Assembly (NCBI RefSeq): GCF_011067745.1
Contig: NZ_JAAMPJ010000002.1
Span: 744,001-808,000, forward strand
Source: Lentzea alba
Lineage (GTDB): Bacteria > Actinomycetota > Actinomycetes > Mycobacteriales > Pseudonocardiaceae
Reading direction: 5' to 3'
Length of the DNA stretch: 64,000 nucleotides
Of this stretch, positions 54,152 to 62,515 are shown piece after piece. A program made the position numbers and the translations under genes. Numbering within the stretch: the first letter of the stretch is position 1; the number at the start of each line of letters is the position of its first letter. The notes beneath the pieces are model-generated. The model was not told the origin of the DNA and ran no database searches. It saw nothing but the letters and a program-made list of their open reading frames with translations.

Positions 54152-55336
54152 ATGGCCCGCGCACTGATCATCGACGCCGCCCGCACGCCGTTCGGCAGGT
54201 ATCGGGGAGGGCTGTCCGGCATCCGGGTGGACGACCTCGCCGCGCTGCCCATCGTCGACCTGCTGCGCCGCTATCCGGGCCTCGACCTGGCCCGGATCGA
54301 CGACGTGCTGCTGGGTGACGCGAACGGCGCGGGCGAGGACAACCGCAACGTGGCCCGCATGGCTGCGATCCTGGCGGGTCTGCCGGTGTCGGTGCCGGGC
54401 GTGACGCTGAACCGGCTGTGCGCGTCGGGCGGCGAGTCGATCATCCAGGGCGCGCGGGCGTTGGCTGCCGGAGATGCCGATCTGATCGTTGCCGGTGGCG
54501 TTGAAGGGATGTCACGCGCGCCGTTCGTGACGGCCAGGCCGGACAAGGCCTTCCCGGACCGGATGGAGACCGTGTCGACGGCGCTCGGCTGGCGGCTGGT
54601 GAACCCGCGCATGCCGAAGCGGTACACCGTGCCGTTGGGGTTGGCTGCCGAGAACGTCGCTCACGAATTGGGCATCACACGGGATCAGATGGACACTTTC
54701 GCGTTGCGTTCGCACCGACGTGCGGCGGCGGCCTGGGATGCGGGCGTACACGAGGGTTTCGCGTTCCCTGTGCAGCTTCCGGACGGCACGGCCGTGCGTC
54801 GCGACGAGAACGTGCGCGCGGACACGAGCATCGAGAAGCTCGGCAAGTTGAAGCCCGCGTTCTCCGAGAACGGGTCGGTGACCGCGGGCAACGCGTCGCC
54901 GCTGAACGACGGCGCGCTCGCCGCTCTCCTTGGCACGGAAGCGATCGCGGCCGAACTGGGCGTCGAGCCGCTCGGTGAGGTGCTGGGCTCCGCGACCACC
55001 GGCGAGGAGCCGCACCGGTTCACGATCGCGCCGGTGTCGGCGATCCGGAAGTTGTTGAAGCGCCTGCACCTCGAAGCCGCTCAGATCGACCTGTGGGAAA
55101 TCAACGAGGCGTTCGCCGCCATGGCGCTGTCAGTGCTGCACCACCTGCCGGAGATCGACCGCGAGAAGGTCAACGTGCACGGCGGCGCGATCGCTTACGG
55201 CCACCCGCTCGGCGCGTCGATGCCGCGCGTGATCATCGACGTGGCCCGGCACCTGCGCGCACGTGGTGGTGGCGTGGGTATCGCGGCCGCGTGTGTGGGC
55301 GTCGGCCAGGGAGTGGCGGTCGCGGTCCGCGTCTAA
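54152..55336 (+). CDS. Acetyl-CoA C-acyltransferase (thiolase)
   Basis: 394 aa from ATG 54152. Nucleophile Cys90 is in TLNRLCASGGESI, the NEAFAAMA motif carries the Asn, and GGAIAYGHPLGAS the His. The C-terminal general-base Cys motif reads CVGVGQG, where thiolases usually have C-x-G-G-G-x-G; the middle Gly is replaced by Val. It may be a degradative (beta-oxidation) or biosynthetic thiolase. Its stop overlaps the convergent regulator by four bases. Confidence 0.92.
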   Translation: MARALIIDAARTPFGRYRGGLSGIRVDDLAALPIVDLLRRYPGLDLARIDDVLLGDANGAGEDNRNVARMAAILAGLPVSVPGVTLNRLCASGGESIIQGARALAAGDADLIVAGGVEGMSRAPFVTARPDKAFPDRMETVSTALGWRLVNPRMPKRYTVPLGLAAENVAHELGITRDQMDTFALRSHRRAAAAWDAGVHEGFAFPVQLPDGTAVRRDENVRADTSIEKLGKLKPAFSENGSVTAGNASPLNDGALAALLGTEAIAAELGVEPLGEVLGSATTGEEPHRFTIAPVSAIRKLLKRLHLEAAQIDLWEINEAFAAMALSVLHHLPEIDREKVNVHGGAIAYGHPLGASMPRVIIDVARHLRARGGGVGIAAACVGVGQGVAVAVRV

Positions 55337-56046
55337 CCCTTGGGGTGCAAGATGTCCCGCGCTTGTTCGGCGGCCCGGACGATGCTCTCGGACACGAAGT
55401 CGAGGAACCGCGAGATGTTCTCCAGGCGGTCGCCCGCCTGAGTGCCGGAGCCGAGGACGCCCACACCCTGCCGTGCCGCCTCGGCGAGCTTGGACGTCCC
55501 GGCAGCGCTGGCGATCATCGACTGGTACCAGATGTCGCCCTCGTCGACGACGTAACGCTCGCGGCGGCGTTCGTCGCGCACGCGGCCGATCAGGCCCTGG
55601 CTCTCCAGGTACGACATCGCCTTCGAGACCGACGCCGGGCTGACCTGCAGGTGGTTGACCAGTTCTGACGCGCTGAGGCTGCCGGAGTCGGTCGCGTACA
55701 GGCTGGCGAGCGCCCTGGCCGTCATCTTGGGCAGGCCCTGGGCCATGAAGATCGCGGAAAACGCCTCCTCGAACTCCCGCACGGCCTCCGGATCGCGGCC
55801 GTCGGCCCGTTCGACCGGCTGACGGCCTCGGGGCGCGGCCTGCTTGCGCCGCTGCGCACGGCGTTCGGTCGCGAGGTGGGCGAGATCGGCCTTGTACCCG
55901 GCCGGACCGCCGTTGCGCATCACCTCGCGCGTGACCGTCGAAGTGGGTCGGTCGAGCGCACGGGCGATCTCCGCGTAGGCGAGGCCGTCGGCCAGGCCGA
56001 TGGCGATCTGCCGGCGCTCCTGCTGGGTCAGTCGGCCTCCTGGCAT
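55333..56046 (-). CDS. Regulator with IS30-type HTH and GbsR/MarR domain
   Basis: 237 aa from ATG 56046. Residues ~6-55 are an IS30-type HTH (RLTQQERRQIAIGLADGLAY then AEIARALDRPTSTVTREV). Residues ~95-190 form a GbsR/MarR winged helix (LSASELVNHLQVSPASVSKA, LIGRVRDERRRERYVVDE). It thus has two DNA-binding modules in one chain. It is divergent from the DUF4097 gene, with inverted and direct CAACGCAAC-type repeats between, so it likely controls that gene and the S9 peptidase. The 3' end overlaps the thiolase gene by four bases. Confidence 0.85.
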   Translation of the reverse strand: MPGGRLTQQERRQIAIGLADGLAYAEIARALDRPTSTVTREVMRNGGPAGYKADLAHLATERRAQRRKQAAPRGRQPVERADGRDPEAVREFEEAFSAIFMAQGLPKMTARALASLYATDSGSLSASELVNHLQVSPASVSKAMSYLESQGLIGRVRDERRRERYVVDEGDIWYQSMIASAAGTSKLAEAARQGVGVLGSGTQAGDRLENISRFLDFVSESIVRAAEQARDILHPKG

Positions 56047-56073
56047 GCCCGGAGCATAGCTTTCACCTCCATC

Positions 56074-56179
56074 CCATTGCAACGCAACAACTTGATCGTT
56101 GCGTTGAATTTACACTCCATTGCAACACTTCGCGTGCCTTGATCTGCGATTATCCGACTTGTGCGCAACAAGCTTGTTG
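56074..56179. promoter_or_regulatory. Cluster of CAACGCAAC-type operator repeats
   Basis: CAACGCAAC (56080-56088) pairs with GTTGCGTTG (56098-56106). CCATTGCAAC is directly repeated at 56074-56083 and 56117-56126. CAACAAGCTTGTTG (56166-56179) is a perfect palindrome. All lie between the regulator and the DUF4097 gene, fitting several sites for the dual-HTH regulator. Confidence 0.65.
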
Positions 56180-56243
56180 ATGGGTTCTATGAACGCAACG
56201 TAGCTTTCTGGACATCAGAAACAACGAGCTACAGGAGCCAGAG

Positions 56244-56849
56244 ATGCAGACCTTCACCACCACCGCCCCCATCACCACCGTCCTCGACGTCCCCGCGGGC
56301 CTCATCCAGTTCATCGCCACGGACCGCACCGACACCGCCGTCGAGGTCCGCCCCTCGAACGCCGCGAAGAGCCGCGACGCGAAGGCCGCCGAGGAGACCG
56401 AGGTCGCGTTCGCCGACGGCGTCCTGCGGATCAGCACCAAGGTGAAGAACCAGCTCCTCGGCGCCTCCGGATCCGTCGAGATCACCGTCCAGCTGCCCGC
56501 CGGTTCTCGCGTCGAGGCGACGGCGGCCGCCGCCGAGTTCCGCGGCGTCGGACGACTCGGTGACATCGCCTTCGAGGCCACCCAGAGCGACATCAAGATC
56601 GACGAGGCCGCGAGCGTCCGGGTGAGCACCCAGGCCGGTGACGTCACCGTCGGCCGCCTCACCGGTTCCGCGGAGATCAGCACCCAGAAGGGCGACATCA
56701 CGGTCGGCGTCGCCGCCGGTCTCTCCGCCTCCATGGACGCCGGCACCTCCTACGGCCGTGTGCACAACTCGCTCAAGAACGACGGCACGACCGACCTGCA
56801 CATCCAGGCCACCACCTCGTACGGCGACATCACCGCCCGCAGCCTCTGA
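56244..56849 (+). CDS. DUF4097-family beta-repeat protein
   Basis: 201 aa; AGGAG eight bases before the ATG. Consecutive short strands with DGVLRISTK, VSTQAGDVTVGRL, ISTQKGDITVGVA and TTSYGDITARSL form the adhesin-like DUF4097 beta-helix. No signal peptide or helix is visible, so it may be cytoplasmic or exported by another route. It is followed 32 bases later by the S9 peptidase gene and probably cotranscribed with it. Confidence 0.85.
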   Translation: MQTFTTTAPITTVLDVPAGLIQFIATDRTDTAVEVRPSNAAKSRDAKAAEETEVAFADGVLRISTKVKNQLLGASGSVEITVQLPAGSRVEATAAAAEFRGVGRLGDIAFEATQSDIKIDEAASVRVSTQAGDVTVGRLTGSAEISTQKGDITVGVAAGLSASMDAGTSYGRVHNSLKNDGTTDLHIQATTSYGDITARSL

Positions 56850-56881
56850 CAACTTTCCGAAGAACTGGGGAGAAAACCACC

Positions 56882-58990
56882 ATGAGCACCGCCGACAACT
56901 ACCAGGCCGCAGAACAACTCCTCCGCCGCTCCGCCAGCCCTGGCGAGCTCGTGATCGGGGACAAGGTCCGTCCACAGTGGATCGACGGGGGCGCCCGTTT
57001 CTGGTACCAGGTCCGCGACGGCGCCGACCGTCAGTTCATCGTCGTCGACCCGGACGCCGGCACTCGCACGCCAGACTTCGACCCCATGCCGTTCATCGCG
57101 CCTCCGGGCAACCCGCTGGAGGTGCCCTCCCCCGACGGCAAGGTCGCGGTGTCCCGCCGCGGCCACGACCTCTGGGCCCGGTCCGGCGACCGCGAGTGGG
57201 CGCTGACCACCGACGGCGTGGAGGACCACGGTTACGGCTACGGCCCGGACGCCACGAGCTACCCCACGCTGATGCAGAAGTTCGGCCTGCCGCACATGCC
57301 GCCCGCGCTGGCCTGGTCCCCCGACTCGACGAAGGTGCTGGCCCACCGCACCGATCAGCGCGACGTCCGGCAGACCCACCTGCTGGAATCCCGCCCCGCC
57401 GACGGCAGCGCGCCCCGAGTGCACACCCAGCGCTACGCCTACCCCGGTGACGAGTCCATGCCACTCGCGGAACTGGTCGTGTTCGACGTAGCCGAGGGAA
57501 CCACGGTCTTCGCGCAGACCGAACCGCTGCTCATGCCGGAGTTCTCGCCGCTCATGGCCGGCTGGGCGTGGTGGTCCGAGGACAGCTCGGCGGTCTACTT
57601 CCTCCGCCGCACCCGTGACCAGCACACCCTCACCCTGAACCGGATGGACGCCCGCACCGGCGAGGTGCGGGTCGTGCTCAGCGAGACCGGTTCGAACCGC
57701 GTGGGCCCCAACCAGTTCATGTACGGCCTACCGATCGTCCGCGTGCTGGAGAGCGAGGTGCTGTGGTTCTCGCAGCGCGACGGCTGGGGCCACCTCTACC
57801 GCTACGACCTGCACACCGGCCAGCTTCTCGGTCAGGTCACCTCCGGCCAGTGGCTGGTGCGCGAGATCCTGCACGTCTCCGACGGCGTCGTGTACTTCAC
57901 GGCTTCTGGTCTGGTCGCTGAAGACCCGTACCGCCGCACGGTCTGCCGGGTCGCCTTGGACGGCACCGGTTTCGCGGTCGTCACCGACGACTCGCTGGAC
58001 CACGTCGTCACGGTGGCGCCGAACGGCCGGTACTTCGTCGACTCGGCGTCCACTGTGGACACGCCGCCGGTGACCGCCGTTCGCGACTGGTCCGGCCGCG
58101 AGCTGGTGTCGTTGGAACAGGCTGACATCACGCGACTGCTCGCAACGGGCTGGACCGCCCCGGAACGCTTCTGCGTCAAGGCGGCGGACGGCGTCACCGA
58201 CATCTACGGCGTGCTCTACAAGCCGCGGGGATTCGACCCGTCGCAGAGTTATGCGGTGGTGGACAGCGTCTATCCCGGCCCGCAGGTCACCAGGGTCGAC
58301 CCGTGCTTCGACCCCGGCGGCATGGGCATGGACGCGGAACCGTTGGCAGCACTCGGCTTCGTGGTGGTCGCACTCGACGGACGCGGCACCCCGGGCCGTT
58401 CGAAGGCCTTCCTGGACGTGTCGTACGGCCGGTTGTCCGACGCGGGAAGCCTGGAAGACCACGTCGCGGCGCTGCAGCAGCTGGCGGCTTCGCGTCCGTG
58501 GATGGACCTCTCGCGGGTCGGCATCATGGGCCATTCCGGCGGTGGTTTCGCTGCGGGACGGGCGATGCTCGCCTTCCCCGAGAGCTTTCACGCCGGTGTG
58601 GCGATGTCCGGCTCGCACGACGCCCGGCACATCGGTTTGGGCTGGGCTGAGTCGTGCGACGGCGCCGACAACCCATCGGCGTGGGAGCGTGCTTCGAACG
58701 CCGAGATCGCGGACAGGTTGGAAGGCAAGCTGCTGATCGTGCACGGCGAGTTGGACGACACGGTCCACGTCGACCACGCGCTGGGACTGGCGGACGCGTT
58801 GATCTCGGCCGGCAAGGACTTCGAGATGCTGATCGTGCCGGGCGCCGAGCACCTGTTCATCGACCGGATCGCTTATGTGCGGACGCGCTGCTGGGACTTC
58901 CTCGTGCGCTCGCTCATGGGAGTCGAGCCGCCGGCTTACCGGCCCGCGCCGATCCTGATCGACCCGGAGGTGCTCAGCGAGATGCTTTGA
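56882..58990 (+). CDS. S9-family prolyl oligopeptidase (DPP IV-type) serine peptidase
   Basis: 702 aa, ATG with GGGGAG upstream. An N-terminal DPP IV-type beta-propeller (~90-440, with blades such as LAWSPDSTKVLAH and WWSEDSSAVYFL) precedes the alpha/beta hydrolase domain. The nucleophile is in GIMGHSGGGFAAGR, the acid in GELDDTVHV, and the His in VPGAEHLFIDR. No signal peptide, so it is probably intracellular. It removes dipeptides or short peptides after Pro/Ala. The product is complete; the fragment at the left edge is a separate S9 gene. Its 3' end overlaps DUF397 by 17 bases. Confidence 0.93.
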   Translation: MSTADNYQAAEQLLRRSASPGELVIGDKVRPQWIDGGARFWYQVRDGADRQFIVVDPDAGTRTPDFDPMPFIAPPGNPLEVPSPDGKVAVSRRGHDLWARSGDREWALTTDGVEDHGYGYGPDATSYPTLMQKFGLPHMPPALAWSPDSTKVLAHRTDQRDVRQTHLLESRPADGSAPRVHTQRYAYPGDESMPLAELVVFDVAEGTTVFAQTEPLLMPEFSPLMAGWAWWSEDSSAVYFLRRTRDQHTLTLNRMDARTGEVRVVLSETGSNRVGPNQFMYGLPIVRVLESEVLWFSQRDGWGHLYRYDLHTGQLLGQVTSGQWLVREILHVSDGVVYFTASGLVAEDPYRRTVCRVALDGTGFAVVTDDSLDHVVTVAPNGRYFVDSASTVDTPPVTAVRDWSGRELVSLEQADITRLLATGWTAPERFCVKAADGVTDIYGVLYKPRGFDPSQSYAVVDSVYPGPQVTRVDPCFDPGGMGMDAEPLAALGFVVVALDGRGTPGRSKAFLDVSYGRLSDAGSLEDHVAALQQLAASRPWMDLSRVGIMGHSGGGFAAGRAMLAFPESFHAGVAMSGSHDARHIGLGWAESCDGADNPSAWERASNAEIADRLEGKLLIVHGELDDTVHVDHALGLADALISAGKDFEMLIVPGAEHLFIDRIAYVRTRCWDFLVRSLMGVEPPAYRPAPILIDPEVLSEML

Positions 58991-59135
58991 CCTCGGTGAG
59001 GAACGCCGACCACGCCTTGTCCGAGAGGGGCAGATGCGTGGTCGGCGCCTTGCTGTCCCGGATGCCGATGCCGCGACCAACTTCGACGCAGTCACTGGAC
59101 GCTTGGCTGTAGCTGCTCTTCCGCCACGTCAACAT
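58974..59135 (-). CDS. DUF397-domain protein
   Basis: 53 aa, too short for the usual ORF cut-off. ATG 59135 has AGGAGG eight bases upstream. It reads MLTWRKSSYSQASSDCVEVG and ends AFLTEVKASR, the canonical DUF397 sequence (WRKSSYS, CVEV, VRDSK-like IRDSKAP). These small proteins accompany DUF5753/XRE regulators in actinomycetes, as here; a toxin/antitoxin or morphological-control role has been proposed. It overlaps the S9 gene by 17 bases. Confidence 0.88.
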   Translation of the reverse strand: MLTWRKSSYSQASSDCVEVGRGIGIRDSKAPTTHLPLSDKAWSAFLTEVKASR

Positions 59136-59148
59136 CCCCGGCGCCTCC

Positions 59149-59982
59149 TCAGGACACGATGCTGGTGATCAGCTCCCTCGATTGTTCCTCATCCAAGGCC
59201 AGCCCATCGAGCGCCTTCAACACTTCGTCGTAGTAGGCCAGGCTGTTTTTGTCCTCCAGGAAAAGGCCGGTCCGCTCACCTTCGAGGTAGATCACCGGCT
59301 CGAACTTCTCGTACCCCAGCCGCACGAACGAACCGGCGGAACCAGCGTGCGCACCGACCGAGATGGGTACGACTCGGACCGTGATGTACGGCCGCACTGT
59401 CATCGCCAGGATGTGAAACAACTGCTCTTTCATCACGGCCTCACCTCCAACGGGCAGGCGGAGCGCATGTTCGTGCACGTAGAACACGAACGTCCGGCTG
59501 CGGTGGAAGACCGCTTGCCGCTCCAGCTTCATCCTGATGGCGGCTTCGAGATCGTGACGTTCCGTGAGAACTATCCCGCCCTTGGAGACAGCTCGGATGT
59601 AGGCGGGCGTCTGCAGGAGGCCAGGGATGAGCGTCAACGACCAGATGGCGAGCTTGGTGGCAAGTTGCTCCTGCTCGATCAGAGTGCGCAGGGGACTGAG
59701 CAGGCCTCCCTCGTCGAACTGGAGGTAGCCCTTTTCGCGCGTCTCCCTGTACAGGGCGAACAACCGTCGCGCCTCGTCCGGTTTCACGCCGCAGAGGCCT
59801 AGCAACATGGCGAGCTCGACTTCGGTGACCCCGCCCTTGCCGTTGACCAGGTCGGAGACCTTGGCCTGCTCCCAGCCGAGCAGCTCGGCAACCTTGACCT
59901 GGGTCAAACCGGCGGAATGGATGGCGTCGCGGACGCCATCACCGAAGGAGCGCCCCACCACGCTCGAGAATCGTTTCGGCAT
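59149..59982 (-). CDS. XRE-type HTH regulator with DUF5753
   Basis: 277 aa. N-terminal XRE HTH: LTQVKVAELLGWEQAKVSDL, near residues 26-45. The rest is the DUF5753 domain (LIPGLLQTPAYIRAV, YVHEHALRLPVGG, VRVVPISVGAHAGSAGSFVR, FLEDKNSLAYYDEVLKALDG). It is 13 bases upstream of the DUF397 gene, forming the typical actinomycete pair related to WhiJ. A 10-bp inverted repeat lies just upstream of its start. Confidence 0.93.
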   Translation of the reverse strand: MPKRFSSVVGRSFGDGVRDAIHSAGLTQVKVAELLGWEQAKVSDLVNGKGGVTEVELAMLLGLCGVKPDEARRLFALYRETREKGYLQFDEGGLLSPLRTLIEQEQLATKLAIWSLTLIPGLLQTPAYIRAVSKGGIVLTERHDLEAAIRMKLERQAVFHRSRTFVFYVHEHALRLPVGGEAVMKEQLFHILAMTVRPYITVRVVPISVGAHAGSAGSFVRLGYEKFEPVIYLEGERTGLFLEDKNSLAYYDEVLKALDGLALDEEQSRELITSIVS

Positions 59983-60008
59983 GGTCGGACGCTAGAAGCC
60001 CGGGGCCC

Positions 60009-60033
60009 GTCGCATCCATCGTTTGGATGCGAC
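60009..60033. promoter_or_regulatory. Inverted repeat upstream of the XRE/DUF397 operon
   Basis: GTCGCATCCA (60009-60018) and TGGATGCGAC (60024-60033) are perfect 10-bp arms around TCGTT, 27 bases before the XRE start. It may be the autoregulatory operator, or a short terminator for the upstream gene on the same strand. Confidence 0.6.
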
Positions 60034-60065
60034 TCGCCACGAAGGAAGTACTTCTTGGAAGCTTT

Positions 60066-60707
60066 CTAAATCCGCTTCGAGATCAACGGGTAGTCGACGA
60101 CGAGGCCGTTGGAGTCGACCTTGATGTTCTGCTCGAACCCGCCGCTCTTGAACCGCACCACCGAGACGTCGTCCCCGACGGACACCGTCTTGTAGGACTG
60201 CGTCACGGCCTTCACCGTCAGTTCGGGCAGCGACACCCACACGACGGGGAGGTCGAACTCGCCCTCCTCGCGGTGCAGGTCGAGGCGCCTGATCGGGATG
60301 GTGTTGAACAGCACCGCGAACTGGACGTCGACGTCCAGCGCACCGTTGAACGTCTCGCGCTTGGCGCCCTGGCCGTGGTCGACCAGCCAGGCGCCGTCCT
60401 CGGTCCTCGACAGAGAGCACTGGCGCTCTTCCAGGACGGTGGCTGTGCGCAGCAGCAGCCTGTTGACCTGGCCGCTCTCGTCGACGGAGACCTCGAACGA
60501 GGCGCTGAACTGCTCGGTCGGGCCGGTGGCGACCATGCGGCCGGAGGCGCGCAGGCGTGGGCTGTTCGTCAGGAGCAGGCGGACCTGTTCCAGGCGCGGC
60601 TCGTGGAGGCCCTGCCAGGTGATCATCTCTGGCTTGCGGGCAGAAGGAGAGCGGGTCTCTCCCGTGGAGGTGACCCGCCCGGCGTCAGTGGTGTTGAAGG
60701 AGTTCAC
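60066..60707 (-). CDS. Putative glycolipid-binding domain protein (PF06475-like)
   Basis: 213 aa from GTG 60707, directly adjoining the upstream stop; an in-frame ATG at 60626 would give 186 aa, closer to the family length. The core RLLLRTATVLEERQCSL...FNGALDVDVQFAVLFNTIPI then RRLDLHREEGEFDL resembles the PF06475 family, whose P. aeruginosa member has a LolA-like lipid-binding fold. No signal peptide is visible. It is the second gene after an antitoxin-like gene. Whether it binds lipid or acts as a toxin partner is unknown. Confidence 0.7.
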   Translation of the reverse strand: MNSFNTTDAGRVTSTGETRSPSARKPEMITWQGLHEPRLEQVRLLLTNSPRLRASGRMVATGPTEQFSASFEVSVDESGQVNRLLLRTATVLEERQCSLSRTEDGAWLVDHGQGAKRETFNGALDVDVQFAVLFNTIPIRRLDLHREEGEFDLPVVWVSLPELTVKAVTQSYKTVSVGDDVSVVRFKSGGFEQNIKVDSNGLVVDYPLISKRI

Positions 60708-60878
60708 TCATCCACCTGGAAGGATGTCCTTGATCTTCTCGGCAACCGAGTCGACCTGCTCGTCGTGACCGAACTTGCCTGCGACGAAGTCCGCCGCGGC
60801 GTCCACGCCCTTGTCGACCTGCTCGTGGTGCTCTTGAGCCAGGTCCAGGGCCTTGTTCTTGATCTCGTCGAAGTTCAT
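60708..60878 (-). CDS. Rv0909/MT0933-like antitoxin family protein
   Basis: 56 aa, missed by ORF cut-offs. ATG 60878 with GGAGGAGCACC-like upstream sequence. It begins MNFDEIKNKALDLAQEHHEQ and continues VDKGVDAAADFVAGKFGHDE, the VDKGxDxAxDFVxxK pattern of the MT0933-like antitoxins. In M. tuberculosis this antitoxin (Rv0909) pairs with an SRPBCC-fold toxin; here the adjacent downstream gene is glycolipid-binding-like instead. The stop adjoins its start with no gap. Confidence 0.78.
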   Translation of the reverse strand: MNFDEIKNKALDLAQEHHEQVDKGVDAAADFVAGKFGHDEQVDSVAEKIKDILPGG

Positions 60879-61044
60879 GTGGTGCTCCTCCGCTTCTGAC
60901 GCAGAGTACCCGAGTAGGGCCCGCGTGTTGATAGCCGACGATCACGCTAACTCCGCCTGGACAAGTCGGCTCTGCGAAACGAGGATGTCCCCTGCCGCCG
61001 CCTGGTCGGCCGCTCTCGCGGCCAGAACCAGGAGGACACGCCAC

Positions 61045-62382
61045 ATGACACGGCTCCTGCGTGGAGTTATGTCCGCTGTACTGCTGTTGCCGCTCGTCGC
61101 GGTCCCTTCGGCCCACGCCACGGCCGATGCTCAGGGGAAAGCGAAGTTCGCGGTGACGACGACGGCCACGAACGTCGCGGCTCGCAGTGACCGGCGACCG
61201 GTCGCCGGTGGGGTCTACGACCGCAAAGTCGGCAAGACCTTCATCTCTTGGGCCGGGCAGTACGAGGACAGCTACGTCCAGACGTACGACCACCGCAAAT
61301 CCACCTGGTCCGCGCCCAACCGGATCGCGGACGGGGACAAGGACGCGCACAACTACCCGACCATGGTTCAGGCCGAGGACGGGCACCTGCTCATCTTCCG
61401 CGGCATGCACAACGTCGAGCTGCGGATGTCTCGTTCACCCCAGGCCCACTCGGCCGACGGGGTCTGGGAAGAGACGCTGATCTCGAAGAACGCGGCCACG
61501 TACCCGATGCCGTTCGTCACCCGCGACGGCACGATCTACGTCTTCTACCGCGAGACGTCCCGCGACCTCGACCCCACGTTCCCGACGGACACGCGTCCGA
61601 TGCTCTACGTGGTGTCCAAGGACAACGGCAAGACGTGGAAGACCTCCACGGAACTGACCGGCGACCGGTTCGCGATCGGTTCGACGGCCCGCGCGGACAA
61701 CATGAACGAGATCTACATCGGTCAGCTGCGGCAGGAGGACAACGGCCGCGTGCGGATCGTCTACACGCTCGCGGGTGGTGGCACTGAAGGACATCTGCAC
61801 GACCGGTACCACCGCAACATCTACTACGCGTGGTTCGACCCTCACAACCGTCACTTCTACTCGGCGTCCGGCAAGGATCTGGGCACCCAGATCGACGACG
61901 CCGACCAGGAGAAGCACCTGAAGGTCGCGGAGACCCCGCTGACCCTGCCGAACAACGTGAAGTCCCCCGACTACATCCAGCTCGTCGGCACGACGCTGGG
62001 CCGGCCGTTCCTGCTGTGGTTCATGGGCGACCCGGACAAGGGGCCGCTGCGCAACTACCTGTCCACTTGGAACGGCCGCGCGTGGGAGACCGAGGAAGTC
62101 GCGCGGGGGCTGCGCACCCGTGAGATGGAACCGGTCGACCCGTTCACCTGGCGCGTCTACGCCACTGAGGACGGCAAGCCGAACGTGAACACCTACCTGG
62201 TGCGGTTCGGTCGCACGTGGACGCCGGAGGCCGTGATCCCGACGGCCAAGCCGGTGCAGCGCGTCGAGATCGTGGAGAACTTCCGCGACCCGGCGCGGGC
62301 GATCTTCTCCGGCGCATCCTCCAACCGGGACGTCGCCATCGCCGACGGCGACATCAGCGTCGCCGGCCTCGCCCGCCGTTAA
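61045..62382 (+). CDS. Secreted BNR_4 repeat protein, possible polysaccharide lyase
   Basis: 445 aa, ATG with AGGAGG eight bases before. Sec signal 1-26 ending AHA. A BNR_4-type beta-propeller follows: GGVYDRKVGKTFISWAGQYE, DAHNYPTMVQAEDGHLLIFR, GTIYVFYRETS, and DRYHRNIYYAWFDPHNRHFY. PF15892-type proteins include polysaccharide lyases (ulvan-lyase-related), so degradation of an environmental polysaccharide is plausible but unproven. No anchor. A long hairpin overlaps its stop codon. Confidence 0.85.
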   Translation: MTRLLRGVMSAVLLLPLVAVPSAHATADAQGKAKFAVTTTATNVAARSDRRPVAGGVYDRKVGKTFISWAGQYEDSYVQTYDHRKSTWSAPNRIADGDKDAHNYPTMVQAEDGHLLIFRGMHNVELRMSRSPQAHSADGVWEETLISKNAATYPMPFVTRDGTIYVFYRETSRDLDPTFPTDTRPMLYVVSKDNGKTWKTSTELTGDRFAIGSTARADNMNEIYIGQLRQEDNGRVRIVYTLAGGGTEGHLHDRYHRNIYYAWFDPHNRHFYSASGKDLGTQIDDADQEKHLKVAETPLTLPNNVKSPDYIQLVGTTLGRPFLLWFMGDPDKGPLRNYLSTWNGRAWETEEVARGLRTREMEPVDPFTWRVYATEDGKPNVNTYLVRFGRTWTPEAVIPTAKPVQRVEIVENFRDPARAIFSGASSNRDVAIADGDISVAGLARR

Positions 62383-62436
62383 CGCACGCGGGGCGCTTTC
62401 GTACTGACACACAGTACGAGAGGGCCCCGCGTGCGT
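62382..62436. terminator. Long intergenic hairpin, copy 3 of a repeated family
   Basis: A 24-bp stem (62382-62405 with 62413-62436, 7-base loop GACACAC, two mismatches). The right arm AGTACGAGAGGGCCCCGCGTG nearly matches the 24865-24885 arm. It overlaps the stop of the BNR_4 gene and separates it from the convergent surface-protein gene. Confidence 0.75.
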
Positions 62437-62458
62437 CCCAGCGAGCAGCGGAACGGCA

Positions 62459-62494
62459 AACGCCCCCAGGATCGGCGCGGATCCTGGGGGCGTT
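62459..62494 (-). terminator. Hairpin terminator of the surface-protein gene
   Basis: AACGCCCCCAGGATC (62459-62473) pairs perfectly with GATCCTGGGGGCGTT (62480-62494) over GGCGCG. It serves the minus-strand gene that ends at 62516, back to back with the copy-3 hairpin. Confidence 0.8.
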
Positions 62495-62515
62495 CGTCTA
62501 CGGGGTGCTGATTAC

